Positions 1 to 7,629 of a stretch of 16,944 bases of DNA are shown in pieces. The DNA comes from Pinguiococcus pyrenoidosus (taxonomy: Eukaryota; Sar; Pinguiophyceae; Pinguiochrysidales; Pinguiochrysidaceae). The stretch is taken from NCBI GenBank assembly GCA_019677205.1, contig JAAMXY010004177.1:1-16944 (forward strand). Direction: 5' to 3'. The notes beneath the pieces are model-generated. The model was not told the DNA's origin, did no database searches, and saw nothing but the letters and a program-made list of their open reading frames with translations. Position 1 is the stretch's first letter. Every line of letters starts with the position of its first letter. The position numbers and the translations under genes were made by a program.

Positions 1-74
1 AGAAGCTCGACAACAACCCGTACATCATCAACTCTCTGCTTGGTGCCCCGGTTGACTTCAACGCTGGCTTCTAA
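1..74 (+). CDS. 3' end of an unidentified protein-coding gene (partial)
   Basis: The third forward frame is open from the window edge to a TAA at 72-74. It encodes a 23-residue C-terminus beginning KLDNNPYIINSLLG and ending in APVDFNAGF. The regular amino-acid mix and C/G-ending codons look like real coding sequence, and its + strand fits the strict strand alternation of the window, being convergent with the START gene. I do not recognise the family: too little is present. The rest of the gene lies to the left. Confidence 0.55.
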   Translation, partial: KLDNNPYIINSLLGAPVDFNAGF

Positions 75-928
75 GTTGGACGCGTTAGATGTCGAGATGG
101 TTCTTTCCGTCGCGAGCTGAGCTAGATATGTGAGCCTGGTTGGGCGCAGTGTTAGATAACCGGGTGGAAGCGGCGTGTTGGTTACATTCTCTTAGCGAAG
201 AATGGCAAATCGGTATCAAGCTTCGATGGAATACCCAGAATTGTTCACACTACTTGGCTTCCCCCGTCAGTCTGTGCGCGATCGCGACCCATCAGCACAG
301 CCAGCAGAACCAGCACTCGGTGAAGCAGACATACAGAAACACACACACATACTTTCTCATTGTGATGCTGGCACTGACAACTAAGATTCGTACCAAGTCA
401 CCGAGGGAACAGGCTTCACCGAAGCTTCGCCGCGGTCCGCAAGCTCTTCCGCGTTTGCTTGTGAGCTGGTGTGCAGGGAACAAGACGCAAGGTAGGCTGG
501 GTGACGCTTAGGTAGGCCAGGACAGGCCGAGCATGCCACAGACAGATCCGTCGGGAAGCTATGATTACTCCGTTGCTTCTGCACCGCACGGACCCTTCAC
601 CCGATTCTTGAGAGTGTGGCATGCTGGCGAGGTGCAAGATCACCGCGTTGCCAGGGCTTGTGGTAGGAAGCTTGGCGAGTACAGTGACTTGTGGTGGATG
701 CGAAGCGGCTATGTGACCGGTGCACTGCAGTCTACGATGTTTGCCTTCTTGACAAGAGAGGGCGCGGCGCTGCGGGACGTGCAAAATGCAACGTAGTTGA
801 TGTCGCCATGACCGTTCTGGTCGCGTCTCTCACTCACACTCCGCCGACATCGTTTGCTCCCAAAACAAAAAACGTCTTACACAACAGCGTATTAACACCA
901 GACATCTTGGTCTGCCACCTAGCAACAT
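75..928. other. 854-bp gap between convergent genes, no convincing gene
   Basis: This stretch lies between the 3' ends of the partial left-hand gene and the START gene. Several open frames of up to about 120 codons exist on both strands, but none shows a recognisable domain or a convincing start, and I found no GT-AG intron that joins them into a domain. A short CA run lies near 345-357. I saw no tRNA B-box, rRNA or CRISPR-like pattern. It is much longer than the other tail-to-tail gaps here (15-112 bp), so a non-coding RNA or a fast-evolving small gene is possible but unsupported. Confidence 0.5.
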
Positions 929-1930
929 CTACTCTACTTTCATCTTGCCCTTGACAAAATCGCTCTTCAAGCTGAAGACGCTGAGGTCCGGCTTGATGGA
1001 TGGCAGCAGCTTGATGATGCGCCAGGCGTTGTCCACGATCTTCGATTCTTCCCAGATCTCCTTTCCCGACATCGCCTCGCGGAAGCGCTGGAACTTCGGC
1101 GTGATGAACACGTGGGCGTTGAACAGATTGACCCAAAATGCCGAGTACGAGTCACACATCTCCCCCCAGGTGACCATCTCGAGGTTGCAGGTGTTCTCGT
1201 CAATGGGCGTGACGCGGGACGCGTAGTACTGGACGGCGCGCACGAACTCCTTCTCGTCGAGAGGGACCTCGTCCTGGTAGCGAGAGCCGCCTGGTCGGCC
1301 CGGGTGCAAGGCACTCTTGGAGATGAGGATCTTGCGCTTGCGGTCGACGGTGTCCAGGGCCACGAACTCCCGACGCTTCATGGGGTACTTCCACTCCACG
1401 CGGTTCATCATGAGGTCGTAGTCCTTCTCTGCCTCGTAGCCCAGCTTCTCCTCGGCTGTCTTCCACTGGAACTTCTCCACCATGCGGTGGTTCACGAGGT
1501 ACTCGTCAATGGACTGGAAGCCTTCGCGGGAGACTTGCCAGTCATAAAATTTCTGCGCCGGCGCTTCGATGATGCCCCGGCCGCGCACAATGTGCACTCC
1601 GCTGTCCGCGTACACGCCGTGCAGAGGCTTGGTCTCGACCTGGATGCCATCTTCTTCAAAGACCGTGGTCCAGCCATCCTCCGCCGGCGCGTCGAACAGA
1701 CGAACGGCCTCGTCGATGCAGCGGTCCGCCAACGCGGACGCCTCCTCGTCGTTGGTCACCATCTCCTCGCCGATGAGGTACTCGGACTCCGAGCGAGACA
1801 GGGGCGCCCAGGCCTCGTCCGGGCTGGCCACCGCCCGAAGCGTCATGGAGTGGCGCACGGTCCTGCGCGGCAGACGGACGGCGCTCGCCAGGCCGAGGCT
1901 GGCCACAAAAACGCCGGTGAGTCGGATCAT
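929..1930 (-). CDS. START-domain lipid-binding protein with N-terminal signal peptide
   Basis: A single-exon gene of 333 aa. Residues 1-17 are a hydrophobic signal-peptide-like segment ending in ASA, followed by a basic stretch (RLPRRTVRH) that could be the transit part of a bipartite plastid presequence. Roughly residues 80-300 resemble a START (StAR-related lipid transfer) domain: a strand with WTTVFEEDGIQV, a central VEWKYPMKRREFV segment, the SRYQDEVP and YASRVTPIDENTCNLEMVTW strands, and a C-terminal amphipathic helix. START domains bind sterols, phospholipids or ceramides in a hydrophobic pocket and move them between membranes; the ligand cannot be told from sequence. The ATG at 1930 is the first in frame and gives the signal peptide. 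It is head to head with the MPV17-family gene. A plastid, ER or secreted location is inference. Confidence 0.8.
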   Translation of the reverse strand: MIRLTGVFVASLGLASAVRLPRRTVRHSMTLRAVASPDEAWAPLSRSESEYLIGEEMVTNDEEASALADRCIDEAVRLFDAPAEDGWTTVFEEDGIQVETKPLHGVYADSGVHIVRGRGIIEAPAQKFYDWQVSREGFQSIDEYLVNHRMVEKFQWKTAEEKLGYEAEKDYDLMMNRVEWKYPMKRREFVALDTVDRKRKILISKSALHPGRPGGSRYQDEVPLDEKEFVRAVQYYASRVTPIDENTCNLEMVTWGEMCDSYSAFWVNLFNAHVFITPKFQRFREAMSGKEIWEESKIVDNAWRIIKLLPSIKPDLSVFSLKSDFVKGKMKVE

Positions 1931-2303
1931 GATGACAGCGTCGCGGGTGAGCCCAAAAGTCGGATTGGGAAGAGGGATTCACGACGGAGGCGGCGAATGC
2001 GCGCGTCGACTCAGCGGAATGGCGGCACCGGAGAGAACGGCTCGAGTTGAGGATTGGATTTCGGACCAAGAAGCGCCGTAGCACAGCGGGATAGAACTGT
2101 TGAACTGGAAGGTACAAGGATCTCCCCACGGGCGAAGGCCTTGATTGGCTGGTGCCGAGCAGCAGGTGATTTCGGAGTTTGCGCCAGATGATGCCATCAG
2201 TTTAGGGGGACTGCATGCCTGGGAAGCCGTTTCTTGGTGCAAACTTGAACTAATCAGGGTGGCGCACGCGCTGCGTTTTTTTTTCACTTTCATATTTTTT
2301 GAA

Positions 2304-2329
2304 GTTTCGAAATGTCGAAATTTCGAAAT
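2304..2329. repeat. Cluster of TTTCGAAAT-type palindromes
   Basis: Two copies of TTTCGAAAT flank a GTCGAAA half-copy, and ATTTCGAAAT is itself a perfect palindrome. The cluster is AT-rich in an otherwise GC-rich region and lies between divergent genes, so a factor-binding site is plausible, but nothing here proves it. Confidence 0.45.
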
Positions 2330-2401
2330 CGGGCGAAGCCTGCCGCCCGAAGTACCGTGGTACCCGAAGGCCCGGAGCTCAAGGGATGAAAAGGAGATCA
2401 G

Positions 2402-2420
2402 ACGTTATACGTTATAACGT
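2402..2420. promoter_or_regulatory. Perfect inverted repeat upstream of the MPV17-family gene
   Basis: The arms ACGTTATA and TATAACGT are separated by CGT; the right half also forms the perfect 10-bp palindrome CGTTATAACG. It lies 179 bp upstream of the chosen ATG at 2599 and is AT-rich against its GC-rich surroundings. The symmetry is typical of a site bound by a dimeric transcription factor. The function is inferred. Confidence 0.4.
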
Positions 2421-2598
2421 TCGCTCCGGCTCTTCTTTTGCTCTTTCGATTTTGCTCCTCTGTCCCTCGTCCGTCCGCTGTCCAATTTCTCCATCCGTCC
2501 CCGAAAGCCCCGCAAGATCCATCTGTCCCGCCTGCGCTCTTTCTCCGTCTCTATCTTGTGTCACCGCCGGGACGTCGCCGGATGCGCACGGAGCGTCC

Positions 2599-3751
2599 AT
2601 GGCTCCCTGGGTGTGGTTGCGGCGGTGGAGGGCCTTCATTGCGCTCCACTACCGCCGCCTCCAGAAAGGCCTGGCCTGGCCTCCCGGCACCAGCCGGAAG
2701 CGTCCCGTAGGGTCGGCTGCTGGACCTCTCAAATGGTGCGTTCTGAAGCGCTTGCTTTGTCACCGCACGCCGTCTGACGAGCCTCGCTAGGTACTTCGAC
2801 TTCCTTCGGAAGCATCCACTGGCCACCAATGCGTTCACAGCGGCGTTGATTGGATCCGCCGGCGACGCCGTCGCACAGGTTGCCACCGTCCCAGACACGC
2901 TGAGCGAAGGACTAGACCTCCATCGCCTGGCCAACTACAGCATCGCCAACTGTATATTGATCGGCCCCGTCCTGTACCAGTGGTATGCCTTCCTGCGCCG
3001 ACGGTACCCCGGGGTCAACTCGGCATCGCTGATCCGACGTGTGGCGCTGGACCAGTTCGTCTTCGCCCCGATGATCATCCCCGTCTTCTTCTGTGTGATT
3101 ATGACCCTGGAAGGGCGCGTCGATGACATACCGCAGAAGCTGCGGGAAGAGTGGCTCACCACGGTCTTCAACAACTGGGGCCTGTGGATCCCGGCGCAGT
3201 TCATCAATTTTCACCTGATGCCAGGGCGGCTGCAGGTCGTCTTCTCGCAGACGACGGGCCTGATCTGGAACGGATACCTCAGCTACGTGTCGTTCCGAGA
3301 CCTCCAGACGAAGGGCATGCTCCAGGGTCGGGACCTGCCGCCTGGCGACCGCACCGAGGTGCCGCTAAGGCCAAGCCAGTCAGGGGACGGCATTCTCCTT
3401 AGCGAAGTGACGGAGGTTGAGACGGAAGGGAGCGTTTTGAGGGTCTGGAAGGCTTTCTCGTCAGCGTCAGGAGACGGTAGGAAGCCTACTGAGCAAGCAG
3501 ATGCGGGCGCAAACGTGGAGGAGCCCAAGGCAAGTCCTGGCGAGCGAGACGAAACCGATGGCCTGCCCCCGAGGGTTGCTCTTGCCGACACCGGGGACGA
3601 CGACAGCCAGGAGGCTGCCAAGCCCATGGGCACCAGCTCGGGCCAAGAGGTAGACCAGGCGGCACCGACAGAAGACGCGCGAGGGTCTGAGGAACCTGAG
3701 GAACCTGGAGAGATCAGCTTGGATGCTGGAGAGCAAGAAGATAAGGACTGA
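2599..3751 (+). CDS. MPV17/PMP22-family membrane protein with acidic C-terminal tail
   Basis: Two exons, 2599-2735 and 2791-3751, with a 55-nt GT-AG intron (donor GTGCGT), give 365 aa. The intron is placed because joining TG|G restores the family's N-terminal signature: W46, then YFDFLRKHPLATNAFTA and a GSAGDAVAQ segment. The core (about 46-215) follows the MPV17/PMP22 plan of four membrane helices and includes a DQFVFAP motif and the hallmark WGLWIPAQFINF followed by WNGYLSYVSF. Family members sit in inner mitochondrial or peroxisomal membranes and are thought to act as channels or to affect metabolite balance. The N-terminus is basic and tryptophan-rich. Residues 216-365 form a disordered tail rich in Glu, Asp, Gly and Pro, about 150 residues longer than usual. 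The ATG at 2599 has G at +4; an in-frame ATG at 2386 is the alternative start. It converges on EMC3 with 25 bp between stops. Confidence 0.9.
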
Positions 3752-3776
3752 ATCTTCCCGTGCGCTCCGGACTACC

Positions 3777-4726
3777 CTAGTCCTTTCGAGTCCGCGACCG
3801 CGAACCTTTGACTTTGCGACGCTTTTCTACGCTGCTCTTCTTCACCAGAACCTTCGGCTCTGGAATCTTTGCAATGTCATCATCTAGAGAAGGAACGGAC
3901 GGATACCGGTCCCCCAGCAGGCTCTGCTCTACGTCGTCCAAGACACACTTGTGGCTGTGGATCTTCAGGCTGGTCGACTCCTGTTTGTACAGCGCCTTAG
4001 GCTGCGGCGCATTCATCCCTCCGCCCATGCCACCCATGCCCATTCCCATCTGCATCTGCATCATGCGCTGCTCCTCCTGCGCCGCTTCGTCATCCCCGAG
4101 GACGAGACGGAAAACGCTTCTCAGGCCGTACATGAGCAGGAAGTACCAGCTCAGACTGGACACGTAGGACACATCCAGGGTGGACAGATCCACGCCGCGC
4201 TGGAGCATAACCTTGAACCGGTTGGTCAGGTCGAAAGGCACCTTCACCAGCACGAAGCCGGAGAAGAAGTACGAGATGAAGGTCATCATCACCATGTTCG
4301 GCACGATGTAACTGATGTTGCCCTTCATGCCGTCCATCATGGCCATTGGGTTCGTCATCGGATTGCTCATGGGGTTCACCGGCGGGTCCTTCTTCAGCAC
4401 GCCCCCTTCCTTGCGGATGAAGTACTGCTTCCGCATCGCGTAGGCGCGCAGTGTCACGAAGCGCCCAAAGCGCCGCAACCGCTGCGCGCGCGCCACCGTC
4501 TGCTTCACCTTGATGTCGTCGGCGCTCACCACGGGATCCGACTTCAGCAGCTGCTGTATGTAAAACCTGCGAGGCGTACAGAGTCCGCGTAAGTCGGCGC
4601 TCCTAAATCGTCTCGAAACTTCACGTCTCACCGCAAGATGCCCATGCACAACATCATCATCACAAGCGGCAGCACCACCCAGTTCCGAATGGACGGGTCG
4701 AGCACCAGAAGCTCCTCGGCCGCCAT
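3777..4726 (-). CDS. EMC3: ER membrane protein complex subunit 3 (EMC3)
   Basis: Exon 1 is 4726-4632 and exon 2 is 4566-3777, with a 65-nt intron (donor GTGAGA, acceptor GCAG), giving 294 aa. EMC3 is the YidC/Oxa1-like insertase subunit of the ER membrane complex, which inserts tail-anchored and multi-pass proteins. Exon 1 supplies the family N-terminus: MAAEELLVLDPSIRNWVVLP and the first membrane helix. The splice rebuilds R32 and continues FYIQQLLKSD. Later landmarks are the cytosolic RKQYF region, NPM repeats around MSNPMTNPMAMMDGMKGN, a second helix with FSGFVLVKVPFDLTNRFK, and the LDVSYVSSLSWYF-YGLRS third helix. All match EMC3 closely. After the third helix come a Met/Gly-rich run and a basic C-terminus; with about 30 extra residues the protein is slightly longer than animal EMC3. 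It is head to head with ATG12. Confidence 0.96.
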
Positions 4727-4994
4727 GGTGGACAACCGCCCAGTCTCTCCCGTTCCACGGGAACCTCTAAGAAGCGGTTTGTGCTTGTGCGCCGCCGCGA
4801 ACGGAGGTACCCATTCCATCCGCATACTCGAGTATATTTGAAAGTTTTTGAAAATGCATACCCCCCACCAGCAGTACTACATGCGGGCGTGGGAATCAAA
4901 TCCCCTCGTCTCTGTCGCTTTTGCTTTTGGAGTTCAGCCAAAAGCGCCGCCGTTTCGACCTTTGCAACGCGCTGCGTCAGCCTCATGGCCTACC
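4727..4994. promoter_or_regulatory. 268-bp bidirectional promoter region between EMC3 and ATG12
   Basis: The two start codons are divergent and 268 bp apart. A TATATTT element at 4833-4839 is followed by AAAGTTTTTGAAAA, the only AT-rich patch in the interval. It lies only 15 bp before the ATG at 4854, which argues that the ATG12 start is the later ATG at 4995. Whether it acts as a TATA box is inferred. Confidence 0.45.
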
Positions 4995-5648
4995 ATGAGT
5001 GCCGCTATAGATCAGGAAGAAGCGCAGAGCGCTGAGGTGCCGGATCCGACCTCGGATTCGGGAGAGACAAAGAGAGAGGCGGAGCCGGATCCCGCAGCTC
5101 CCACCCAAGCATCTGGTCCGCAGACCACCGCGTTTTTCCCCAATGTGGAGCCTCCGACTGAGCCGCAGCTTCCGGCTGAGGCATCCCTTAAACATGGCCA
5201 TGGCGAGGACGCGGCGTTGGCGGCTGTTGAGAAGCTGCGGGCGCCCTTTCGCGGCAAAGTGAAGCTCCATCTGCGAGCTGTCGGCGCAGCGCCGATCTTG
5301 AGGAACGGCAAGATCCGCGTGGACGGGACGCAGAAGCTCGCTGTCATTGACACGTTTCTGCGCAAGCAGCTGCAGCTGAGGTACTTGTCGAACCGCGCGT
5401 AGATGTCAACTTGAGTCCCAAATAACGCAGGGGCGTGGCTCGCAGTGCTGGAGAGGCTCTGTTCATCTACGTCGACCAAGCCTTCGCGCCGACGCCGCAG
5501 CAGGTGTTAGGGGTACGACGCTGCTTCTGCCAGACCTTCGCCAAGCTTCGCTTCTCACGATGTGGCTTTGCTGTAGGAACTGTACGAGACTTTCGCCATC
5601 GCAGGGGAGCTGGTTCTGAATTACAGCATCACCGACGCGTGGGGTTAA
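4995..5648 (+). CDS. ATG12: Autophagy ubiquitin-like modifier ATG12
   Basis: Three exons, 4995-5380, 5446-5512 and 5577-5648, with introns of 65 and 64 nt, give 174 aa. ATG12 is conjugated through its C-terminal glycine to ATG5 by ATG7 (E1-like) and ATG10 (E2-like); the conjugate promotes ATG8 lipidation in autophagy. Residues 1-85 are acidic and disordered. The ubiquitin-like fold follows: KVKLHLRAVGAAPILRNGKI (the ATG12 first hairpin), IDTFLRKQLQL, then FIYVDQAFAPTPQQVLG, ELYETFAIAGELVLNY, and the exact terminal AWG-stop that needs no proteolysis. The exon 2 acceptor at 5446 gives a gapless match to animal ATG12; an in-frame acceptor at 5431 would add five residues. The start at 4995 was chosen over 4854 because the extra 47 codons lack conservation signals and begin next to the promoter-like patch. 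Confidence 0.95.
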
Positions 5649-5700
5649 CTGACGTGATTCATTGCGTGCTTCTCTTCTCTGACTGGTTGACTAGTGAACT

Positions 5701-5746
5701 ATCTCTCTCTCCCTCTCTCCTTCTCGCTTTCTCTTGGGGGGGGGGG
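5701..5746 (+). repeat. Pyrimidine tract ending in an 11-G homopolymer
   Basis: A run of CT/CCT simple sequence (5701-5735) passes directly into eleven Gs (5736-5746). It occupies most of the 112-bp gap between the convergent ATG12 and PX-ELMO stops. On the minus strand it would be part of neither coding sequence. It may lie in overlapping 3' UTRs. G11 length may be uncertain in sequencing. Confidence 0.7.
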
Positions 5747-5760
5747 CATCGCTACCAATG

Positions 5761-7228
5761 CTATGACCAGCCCGACGCGGGTTCTCGCGTCTCTGGCTGC
5801 GGGTAGCGGTTCTCCCACCTTTTGCGGAAGTCCTGGAACACGCTCGGGAAATCCATCGGCGAAGTGGATTCCGAGGCCGCCCAAGTGGCTGCCCAGTCCT
5901 CGAAGCAGTCACTGAATAAGTCATAGATCGCCTCCATTCCGATCTCTGCGTCTTCAGTGCGCTCGCTCTTTGGTTCGGTGACGCCGAGGCCGAAGCACAC
6001 CGTCGCGCTGTGCACGGCCAAGGCGGCGTGCAGCAGCGGGTCCAGGGCCCGCGTCTGCGCCAAGTGCAGCACGAAGGCTGCGATGTTGATGCCTGCAGTT
6101 GCGAACGGGTACCAGGCCGGCTGCCGGTGTGACATCTCCAGGGCCGTCCGGGCACTCTCGGTACGCTCCTCCGCGAAATACACCAGCATGCGGAGCGCCA
6201 AGCCTCCCATGCTCCGGAAGTCCGTGGCCGGGTCGATTCCCTGGAAGCCCAGGCTCTTCCAACTCGATGACGGGGTGATTCGGCGCTCGCCATCCGCTTC
6301 TGGTGCAGAGATCGAGTCTGCGGACTCCTCGGGCACCAGCGACTGCCAAAGCCTCAAGAGCAAGTCCGTCTCCTTGCCGTCCAGCTGCTTGCAGTTCTCC
6401 GCTCTCCTCTCCCGCAGCATGTGCAGTACTTCCAGCACGACCGGCACGTTGATATCGCCTTCCAGGATGGGCTTGTGCACCCAGTTCTCCTCTCTCTGCT
6501 GCACCAAAATCGGCTTTGGATGGATGCGGCCGAACTCGGCGAAGTCCTGCGGCGTGACCAACCCTTTGGCGCGAACGGTGAGGGTGAGATGTGCTCGTGG
6601 ACGCGCTCGTTGACCACCACTCTCCCACTCACTCACTCTCCCGCTCTCTCACTCTCCTACTCTCTCACTCACCAAAGAACTCGGCCAGGGCCAATGCACC
6701 CCCGTGCAGAGGCTCCTGGCTGTACTCCAGCGCCGTCATCAGCAGCGGGCCCGCTTCCGCCAGCACGCCGTCCAAGAAGGCTTGCAGGCCTAATCGCCTC
6801 CGCACCAAGAAGGCCTTGTCAAAGTTGCCGAACCGCTGCTTCGGCGGCAGCGGCACCTGCACCAGGAAGCCCATCCGATGACGCGGTGGTCATGTTCAGC
6901 TATCCCAGAGCGGAGCGAACCTGAATCCCACATGCAGCCAAGGTGCTGTGGAGGCGCCAGAACGCCGTGTACCGGTGGCGCAGGATTTGCCAGCACTTCG
7001 TCGAGCAACCTGTTTCACGACGCCACGATGTGGGACTGTGATACACGGTCACAATCCGAGGCGAGGCGCCCTTCACGCACCGAAGTACAGGATCACCGTG
7101 AGATCGTACTCAACGTGCGCTTTCGAGAGCGGCATCTGGCGCAGAAACGCCGCACGCCAGCACACCTGCGCGCTGGTGATCATGCACAGGCATCGAGATG
7201 GGCTCTCCGCCAGCGCAGTCTCGGCCAT
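5761..7228 (-). CDS. PX-ELMO domain fusion protein, predicted phosphoinositide-binding Arf-family GAP
   Basis: Four exons, 7228-7081, 7009-6921, 6856-6673 and 6563-5761, with introns of 71, 64 and 109 nt, give 407 aa. Splicing rebuilds a PX domain (about 30-135): HVEYDLTVILYFG, W56 to RHRYTAF (60-66, the PI-binding RRY position), the PLPPK loop (81-85), then RRRLGLQAFL (98-107) with the second basic phosphate-binding site. An ELMO domain follows (about 145-390), with W242, GFQ, P252 and TDFR; R257 lies where ELMOD proteins carry the arginine needed for GAP activity on Arf/Arl GTPases. The usual RG at that site is RS here. The expected role is GTP hydrolysis on an Arf-family protein at PI3P-containing endosomes; this is inference from the two families. 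The ATG at 7228 lies in GCCATGGCC. It shares a promoter with the DENN-MORN gene. Confidence 0.87.
6617..6672 (-). repeat. GAGAGT/GTGAGT simple repeat inside PX-ELMO intron 3
   Basis: On the coding (minus) strand the first half of intron 3 (6672-6564) is almost pure GAGAGT/GAGT purine repeat, including further GTGAGT copies that look like 5' splice sites. It accounts for about 50 of the 109 nt, which is why this is the longest intron identified here. Confidence 0.7.
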
Positions 7229-7629
7229 GGCCCCTACCACGCAGTCCGCGCGTCTCTGCGGCGCCTGCCAGGAGGAGTTTCCGCTCAAATGCCCGGGCGG
7301 ACAGAGACGTAGGTCCTTATCCCCATGTAGAACAGCTTAGAAGCGAGCGGAGACGTCCAAAGAACATGGGGTTTCACCCTCAACTCGGGGATCTGGCGCC
7401 ATTCGCGTCTCCTTTGGCAGTATTTCCCCGCGCGCGCGCTCTGCCCTCCGCACGGAGGGTGAGACGATCTGAAGCAGCCAAAAAGGGCACTGCAGAGATC
7501 AAACGTCGGCCTGAAAAGGCCGTTTTTTTGTAGTTTGTCTTCTCCCAGGAGTGTTCGGCCTTCCAAAACGCCCGTAAAAATGCTTCAGTTGTGACTCCTT
7601 GAGCGCCAAAGTCGTCTCGGAGGCCCAGA
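7229..7629. promoter_or_regulatory. 401-bp bidirectional promoter region between PX-ELMO and DENN-MORN
   Basis: The interval separates two divergent ATGs. It holds a GCGCGCGC patch near 7430-7438 and a 5-bp GC stem-loop followed by seven Ts at 7507-7529. Open frames cross it but show no domain. A TATA-like element was not found. Confidence 0.45.
7507..7529 (+). other. Hairpin plus T7 run (terminator-like) in a promoter region
   Basis: CGGCC (7507-7511) pairs with GGCCG (7518-7522) around the loop TGAAAA, and seven Ts follow. In bacteria this would read as an intrinsic terminator; in this eukaryotic context it could be a Pol III-type T-run, a promoter element or chance. It lies 101 bp upstream of the DENN-MORN ATG. 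Confidence 0.3.

Larger units (their letters stand above)
1931..2598. promoter_or_regulatory. Shared 668-bp divergent promoter region of the START and MPV17-family genes
   Basis: No gene is evident here. The region contains a T9 run at 2276-2284 and a T6 run at 2295-2300, a cluster of TTTCGAAAT palindromes (2304-2329), an inverted repeat GTACC-GT-GGTAC (2352-2363), an 8-bp-arm inverted repeat (2402-2420) and a pyrimidine-rich tract (about 2424-2560) just upstream of the MPV17 start. The pyrimidine tract may be 5' UTR or initiator sequence. The frame of MPV17 exon 1 stays open upstream to an ATG at 2386, so a longer N-terminus is possible, though that extra stretch has no domain. Confidence 0.55.

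Noticed and set aside
495-509. A 14-15-base match between this site and 13968-13982 (CTGGGTGACGCTTA)
   Set aside because: The match does not extend on either side, and one such match in 17 kb is not far from chance. The second copy lies inside a coding exon.
1112-2050. 312-codon + strand open frame opposite the START gene
   Set aside because: The minus frame encodes a coherent START protein with a signal peptide; the + product is Leu/Val/His/Arg-rich with no recognisable motif.
2386-2598. N-terminal extension of the MPV17-family protein from the ATG at 2386
   Set aside because: The extra 71 codons come from a pyrimidine-rich, Ser/Pro/Cys-rich stretch that looks like promoter or 5' UTR. It cannot be fully excluded without transcript data.
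3951-4592. 213-codon histidine-rich + strand open frame
   Set aside because: It is antisense to EMC3. The histidines come from the Met (CAT) codons of the Met-rich EMC3 segment read backwards.
4854-4994. N-terminal extension of ATG12 from the ATG at 4854
   Set aside because: It begins 15 bp after the TATATTT element, has no feature of ATG12, and ATG12 N-termini are variable. The ATG at 4995 is preferred, without experimental proof.
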